Origin: Alentia gelatinosa
Lineage: Eukaryota; Annelida; Polychaeta; Phyllodocida; Polynoidae
Direction: 5' to 3'
Length of the DNA: 64,000 bases
Assembly: GCA_950022655.1 (NCBI GenBank)
Contig: OX465583.1
Location: forward strand, 63,268,306-63,332,305
Shown: one piece after another, positions 60,523 to 64,000 of the stretch
How positions within the stretch are numbered: position 1 is the stretch's first letter
Layout: each line of letters starts with the position of its first letter
Translations under genes and position numbers: made by a program
The notes under the pieces: generated by a model
Told to the model about the DNA's origin: nothing
Database searches by the model: none
What the model saw: only the letters and a program-made list of their open reading frames with translations

Positions 60523-60907
60523 AATCAGAAACATGGTTATTGTTTGGTCTGGGTCCTCATTTGTCATCCATTTGGAGCGCTTCGGAATATTCACGGGGCA
60601 ATCATGCACCTAGTTCATATTACTGCGCGCTTCAAACTCGATGGCGAACAGGGACACATACCAAACACTTATAAATGTCTTTTTTTAAGTACCCACGGTT
60701 CTCCTTCTCCTACATGTATACCATGTATTGGTATCCTTTGTCGGTACCTGCATCAGCACCTGTGGTTAGCATGAATTCGGGCAGGATCTGTGGCAATGCC
60801 CATTCCTCCTGGTGATTACATATGTCCACTGATAGCAGACCTTGAGGCTGTAGTATCGGTATACCATGAAATCCGGTTAATTAGCTACCAGGAGGAACTC
60901 CACTCAC

Positions 60908-60988
60908 CTGTTTCCCTGGAGTATCCCTCACTGAGAGTAACTGGTCAATGATTTTATCCACATCTAATTCTCCTTTGTTGGACCCCAT
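60908..60988 (-). CDS. PPP1C: PP1 catalytic subunit, coding exon 1 (start codon)
   Basis: First coding exon of a protein phosphatase 1 catalytic subunit, a metal-dependent Ser/Thr phosphatase of nucleus and cytoplasm that works with many regulatory subunits. It encodes 27 residues, beginning MGSNKGELDVDKIID and ending DTPGKQ. This is the family's N-terminal helix followed by the 'PGK' turn that precedes the core. ATG at 60988-60986 has A at -3 and G at +4, a strong context. The exon ends CAG|GTGAGT (donor GT at 60907-60906), phase 0, and joins in frame to the exon at 26326. Human PP1 alpha also has 27 residues to this point. The N-terminal sequence itself is divergent, as is normal between PP1 paralogues. 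The reading frame upstream reaches a stop without another in-frame ATG, so this start is preferred. Which PP1 isoform it represents cannot be told from this half. Confidence 0.9.
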
Positions 60989-61520
60989 CCTGCATGGAAG
61001 CTGTCACCACCAACTTGTCGCCTTCCTACTGGACACGTTTTGGTGGTGTCGCCTTGCAATGCCACAGCAGCAAGCTGCGGTCGCTTTACCTGTCACAGCA
61101 ACACGGTTGCCTAATGGGAACTACGCTTCGTTCGGCGGATGCTGTAATCCTTGTGGCGGTGGGAACCCCGCCGCAGCCGGTCACAAACGCTCGCTCGCTC
61201 TCCGATCTCAGGGCCGGGCTTTCACACTTACACTGCAGTCCACTACTGCACCATACGGCAAGCTCACAGTCCAAGAACCCTCCCGGTTTGGCATTCGCCT
61301 CTCAGCGTTTCATCATTGTTCGGCTTTCCTCTGGCTCCTCTTTCAGGCTGGTAATATTGCAGCGCGCGCGAGGTACGAGCTCTCTACCACTCCGGTGAGA
61401 GTCGCACCAAAACATTGGAAGACATGCAGCAGCGGCGGACGGGGGCGGGAGGGGGAATGGGGGGGGGGGGGCTTTGATCACGTGACGGTTGCTATGTAAA
61501 ACTTTGAGGCGCCACCTGGA
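60989..61520 (-). promoter_or_regulatory. GC/CpG-rich 5' UTR and promoter region of the PP1 gene
   Basis: Directly upstream of the PP1 start codon, this half kilobase is far richer in GC and CpG than the flanking AT-rich DNA and includes a 'gcgcgcgcg' run. It carries a TCACGTGAC E-box (USF/MiT type) at 61478-61486, followed at once by GGTTGCTATG, a good RFX half-site, and a CTCF-like AGGTGGCG core on the minus strand at 61517-61510. An upstream ATG at 60995 in weak context (T at -3) opens a 13-codon uORF in another frame that overlaps the main start. A possible small 5' UTR intron (donor GT at 61089, acceptor AG at 60990, about 100 bp) can be drawn. Long open frames on both strands here (plus 60948-61499, minus 61274-61086) have no recognisable domain and are best read as a consequence of high GC. 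No TATA box is evident. Confidence 0.55.
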
Positions 61521-62337
61521 GTTAAGCGTATGCTCTATGAGACGCTAGTTCCGCGTTCTGCCGCTGCACGGTTTCTGCGCTGCTGAAGCGTGGTCCTATA
61601 CTTTCAGGGATCTGCTTCCATATGGCCCTTGTGTATGCGGGCCACCCACAAAGTATGAAGGCAAAATTTCTGGAACATTTTACCCAACCCTTCTCAATCT
61701 TGTACGTATTTGATTAATTTTTACCCCCACACCTCATTGTGTGCGCATTGTATGGGTAAAGTAAAATGAATAACTTTATATTTGAGTTGCCTTTTGGGGA
61801 ATTTTTGGACAATTTCCAAAACCGTCTCCCACCAAAAAAAAATTTTCCCCAACCGCGGAACTAACCATCCATCGGAACGGAAAAAATTATATGCAAAGTT
61901 TGTAATAAAACCAATTACTGATTCAACGGATAGATAGCAAAAAATGGCAATATGCTTTAACACTGATACAAAGACATTTTAAAAACAATGATAAAGATGT
62001 TGATATAGGATTTGTTCGTTTTTAAAATCAATTAGGGTACTAAGTCCTATGAAATGGAAATAAACCTGATGTCGCTTATAGAGGTTTGAAGATAAATGCT
62101 CGTAAAATTGTTTTAATCACAGGTCCTATATTGATTCGTTTTCATTATCTTAGATCACTTGAGTTACACCATGGTCAAACTCGGTGGAGGACAGACCAAG
62201 TTATTTTCACCTCATGAGTTTCATTCTATTACTCTCAACCCCGCCTGAGTTTGCCTGAGCACACCACTCCCCCCCCCCCCCCCCCCCCCGTACCATCCCT
62301 TCGCCCTCTTAACATGATCCGACCCAAAACTAGAATA
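61521..62337. other. Upstream flank of the PP1 gene
   Basis: AT-rich sequence beyond the CpG-rich promoter, ending in a poly-C run at about 62270-62289 just before a large inverted-repeat element. I see no gene. Confidence 0.5.
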
Positions 62338-63824
62338 CAGGGCCCTGTTTTTTAGTCACGATATCGTGGATCCACGATGGCCTAAGATCGTCCCTTGAGA
62401 CCAAGACATTATTTGGTGATACAAAATGGCCGCCGTGCTATAGTCTAGACGGTGTCGTAGCCTGCAGCCTACGATCTGAGCTCAAATTGTCGGCCCTGAC
62501 GACAAGTATAGAACTGTCTCCTGGCAGTCCTGCCAGACGTTTCAAGACGTCTGTTGCCAGTGTTGGAGGATGTTGGGGGTCGTTGGAGTGTCGCTTCACG
62601 GTTGCTGAGCGTCTGGCAGAAGAGCCAGTTGAAATGCGCTTCCACCAACCAGATATTTTCAGGCGATATCCCAACCGATACTCCAATAAACCTCCAAGAG
62701 ACAGAATTTGCCCATCTGCCGAAAAACTGATTGAATAGGTTTTTATCGGCTGGAATGGGCATCTGGCCGATACATTCGAAGACTACGACATCCGCCCGTG
62801 AGCGCTGCCGGGACTTGCGGCGAGGGAACGCCGCCAGGGAACGCCGCCAACATGGTGCGGCCGACCGGGCGATACCCGAAGTCGCGAACAGACATCGAAA
62901 ATTCCGACACTTTCGGCAGAATTATAGCACCATAGCGTGCCATACACATTCATAACATCAATCCTTATCTTTATTTACCTTCATTGTTCGATTAAATGTG
63001 TAATTCCTCGGTTATTTGACGTTTTCTGACCGTTCCCGTACAAAACCCAAAACGCCGACACACTGCTCTGCTCAATATGCGGCTTTCGCGGGTTCAGAGC
63101 GTCGTAGTGTATCGCCGCACGCCGCGCCGCCTATCGGGGAACTCGATTACTACGTAAAAATGCGGCTAACGTCCACCAGTCGGCGCCACGGCAGGGGCGT
63201 CGGCTAGGATCTGCTGGAACTTTGAACCCACCAGACGCCCGTATGACGTCCAAATGAACGTCTGTTGGGGGTTTCGGTGGAGCAGCGACGCATTTTGAGG
63301 CCATTTTCCCAGACGTTTCAACCGACGTCGGCTGAAATGTCGGCTGGAACGTCTGTTGACGTTGAAAAAGTGGTTGTTTGGTGGAATACCGCCTTTACTA
63401 GGCTTTAGGTTCTGTAACACATCACTGTGCGTATATAGATGATTTTTCCACTTCCCGACGGAATTAAGCCATGAAATTTTTCTACGAGTAAGGGATACAT
63501 ATGACCTATAATCGTACTAAATATGAAGAAAATCGGCTGCATCGTCCCGAAGTTATCGGCGTTTGAAATTCGTCATAGCAATCGTCTTCTCTGGTGGCCA
63601 GTCACCCTCCCACCTCCCGATACGCAGTTAATGTCAAGGTCGCTGCATAAATTAGCGGAGGCGTCGGGAAAATACACTGACCACCAGAGCAGACGATTGC
63701 TATGACGAAATTCAAACGCCTATAACTTCGGAACCGTGCAGCCGATTTTCTTCATATATGGGACGATTATAGGTCATATGTATACCGATTTAACGATTGT
63801 CGTGACTAAAAAAACAAGGCCCTG
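62338..63824. mobile_element. Non-autonomous TIR element, about 1.5 kb
   Basis: Ends 'cagggccctgttttttagtc' plus 'acga' (62338) and, inverted, 'tcgtgactaaaaaaacaagg' plus 'ccctg' (63824) form TIRs of about 24 bp. The interior is GC-richer, with several 'gacgtt'/'aacgtc' inverted motifs near 62530 and 63310. Open frames of 60-97 codons occur on both strands, but they overlap and have no recognisable domain. CAGGG ends are compatible with hAT-like superfamilies; I could not identify a matching target duplication. Confidence 0.65.
63498..63780. repeat. Long hairpin (about 105-bp arms) in the 1.5-kb element
   Basis: The left arm 63498-63604 (from 'catatgacctataatcg' through 'gaagaaaatcggctgc' and 'cgtcatagcaatcgtct' to 'ctctggtgg') is matched inverted by 63678-63780 with only a few mismatches. 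The loop is about 70 bases. It may be an independent foldback MITE inserted in the larger element. Confidence 0.85.
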
Positions 63825-64000
63825 GGTCGGACCAGTCTGACTAGAGCTACCATACAACCTGCCGACCCAAAGTTTTCATGCCCGGCGCTTTCAGTGGCAG
63901 GGATTATCCGATTATATATAGGTGTGACTATAGTAGAGAGATGGCCTTTGTTATAATCACATTCACCTACATACACCTACCTGGACCCACGCACGTCGTT

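Larger units (their letters stand above)
26327..60907 (-). other. PP1 intron 1 (about 34.6 kb), packed with repeats
   Basis: Bounded by the CAG|GTGAGT donor and CTGACAG| acceptor. It is phase 0 and lies between codons 27 and 28. It contains most of the MITE, SINE and foldback copies listed below and no exon of a gene I recognise. Long first introns commonly hold regulatory elements and alternative promoters; the GC-rich islands near 28.7-29.3 kb and 56.5-56.7 kb are the best candidates by composition alone. Confidence 0.85.

Noticed and set aside
61086..61274. In-frame N-terminal extension of PP1 through a putative 100-bp intron
   Set aside because: The upstream frame has no ATG before a stop, and PP1 proteins normally start where the 60988 ATG does. 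A 5' UTR intron remains possible.
60948..61499. 183-codon plus-strand ORF, the longest in the window
   Set aside because: It is antisense to the PP1 first exon and its CpG-rich promoter, where stops are rare because of composition. It has overlapping open frames on both strands and no recognisable domain.

Overview
This is a stretch of animal nuclear DNA, probably from a marine invertebrate. The evidence is spliced exons with GT-AG introns, tRNA-derived SINEs, and a very dense load of short inverted-repeat transposons (MITEs) and foldback elements. The tRNA-headed SINEs with an A-rich tail ending in a 'gacgttaaatc' motif are reminiscent of molluscan or other lophotrochozoan elements. That is an impression; the sequence does not fix the phylum.

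The only gene I can name with confidence is on the minus strand: a protein serine/threonine phosphatase 1 (PP1) catalytic subunit. Four coding exons can be read, at 60988-60908, 26326-26121, 20048-19941 and 5614-5526. They join in frame (phases 0, 2, 2, 1) to give the N-terminal 161 residues. The metal-site residues fall at D64, H66, D92, N124 and H125, the numbering of human PP1 alpha, so there are no insertions or deletions. The C-terminal half lies beyond position 1. Introns are large: about 34.6 kb, 6.1 kb, 14.3 kb and more than 5.5 kb. Behind the start codon, 60989-61520 is GC- and CpG-rich and looks like the promoter and 5' UTR.

Everything else is intron (1-60.9 kb) or upstream flank (61.5-64 kb), and it is dominated by repeats. 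By comparing copies inside the window I could define about 25 families. They include two SINE families, TIR MITEs with TA, TTAA or 8-9 bp target duplications, palindromic elements, a 77-bp array (6831-7518) and a 68-bp array (39041-39425). A large inverted-repeat structure (39041-42490) carries a SINE, a TTAA MITE inside that SINE, and a further MITE inside one arm. Several insertions are nested, which gives relative ages.

A few short open stretches look protein-like (28749-29121, 15481-15638, 18113-18290, 2860-3090, 30654-30962, all minus). None matched a family I recognise, so they are low-confidence. I found no autonomous transposase, no operon, no CRISPR array, no free-standing tRNA or rRNA gene, and no obvious new molecular system. 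The most interesting material is the repeat architecture inside the PP1 introns.
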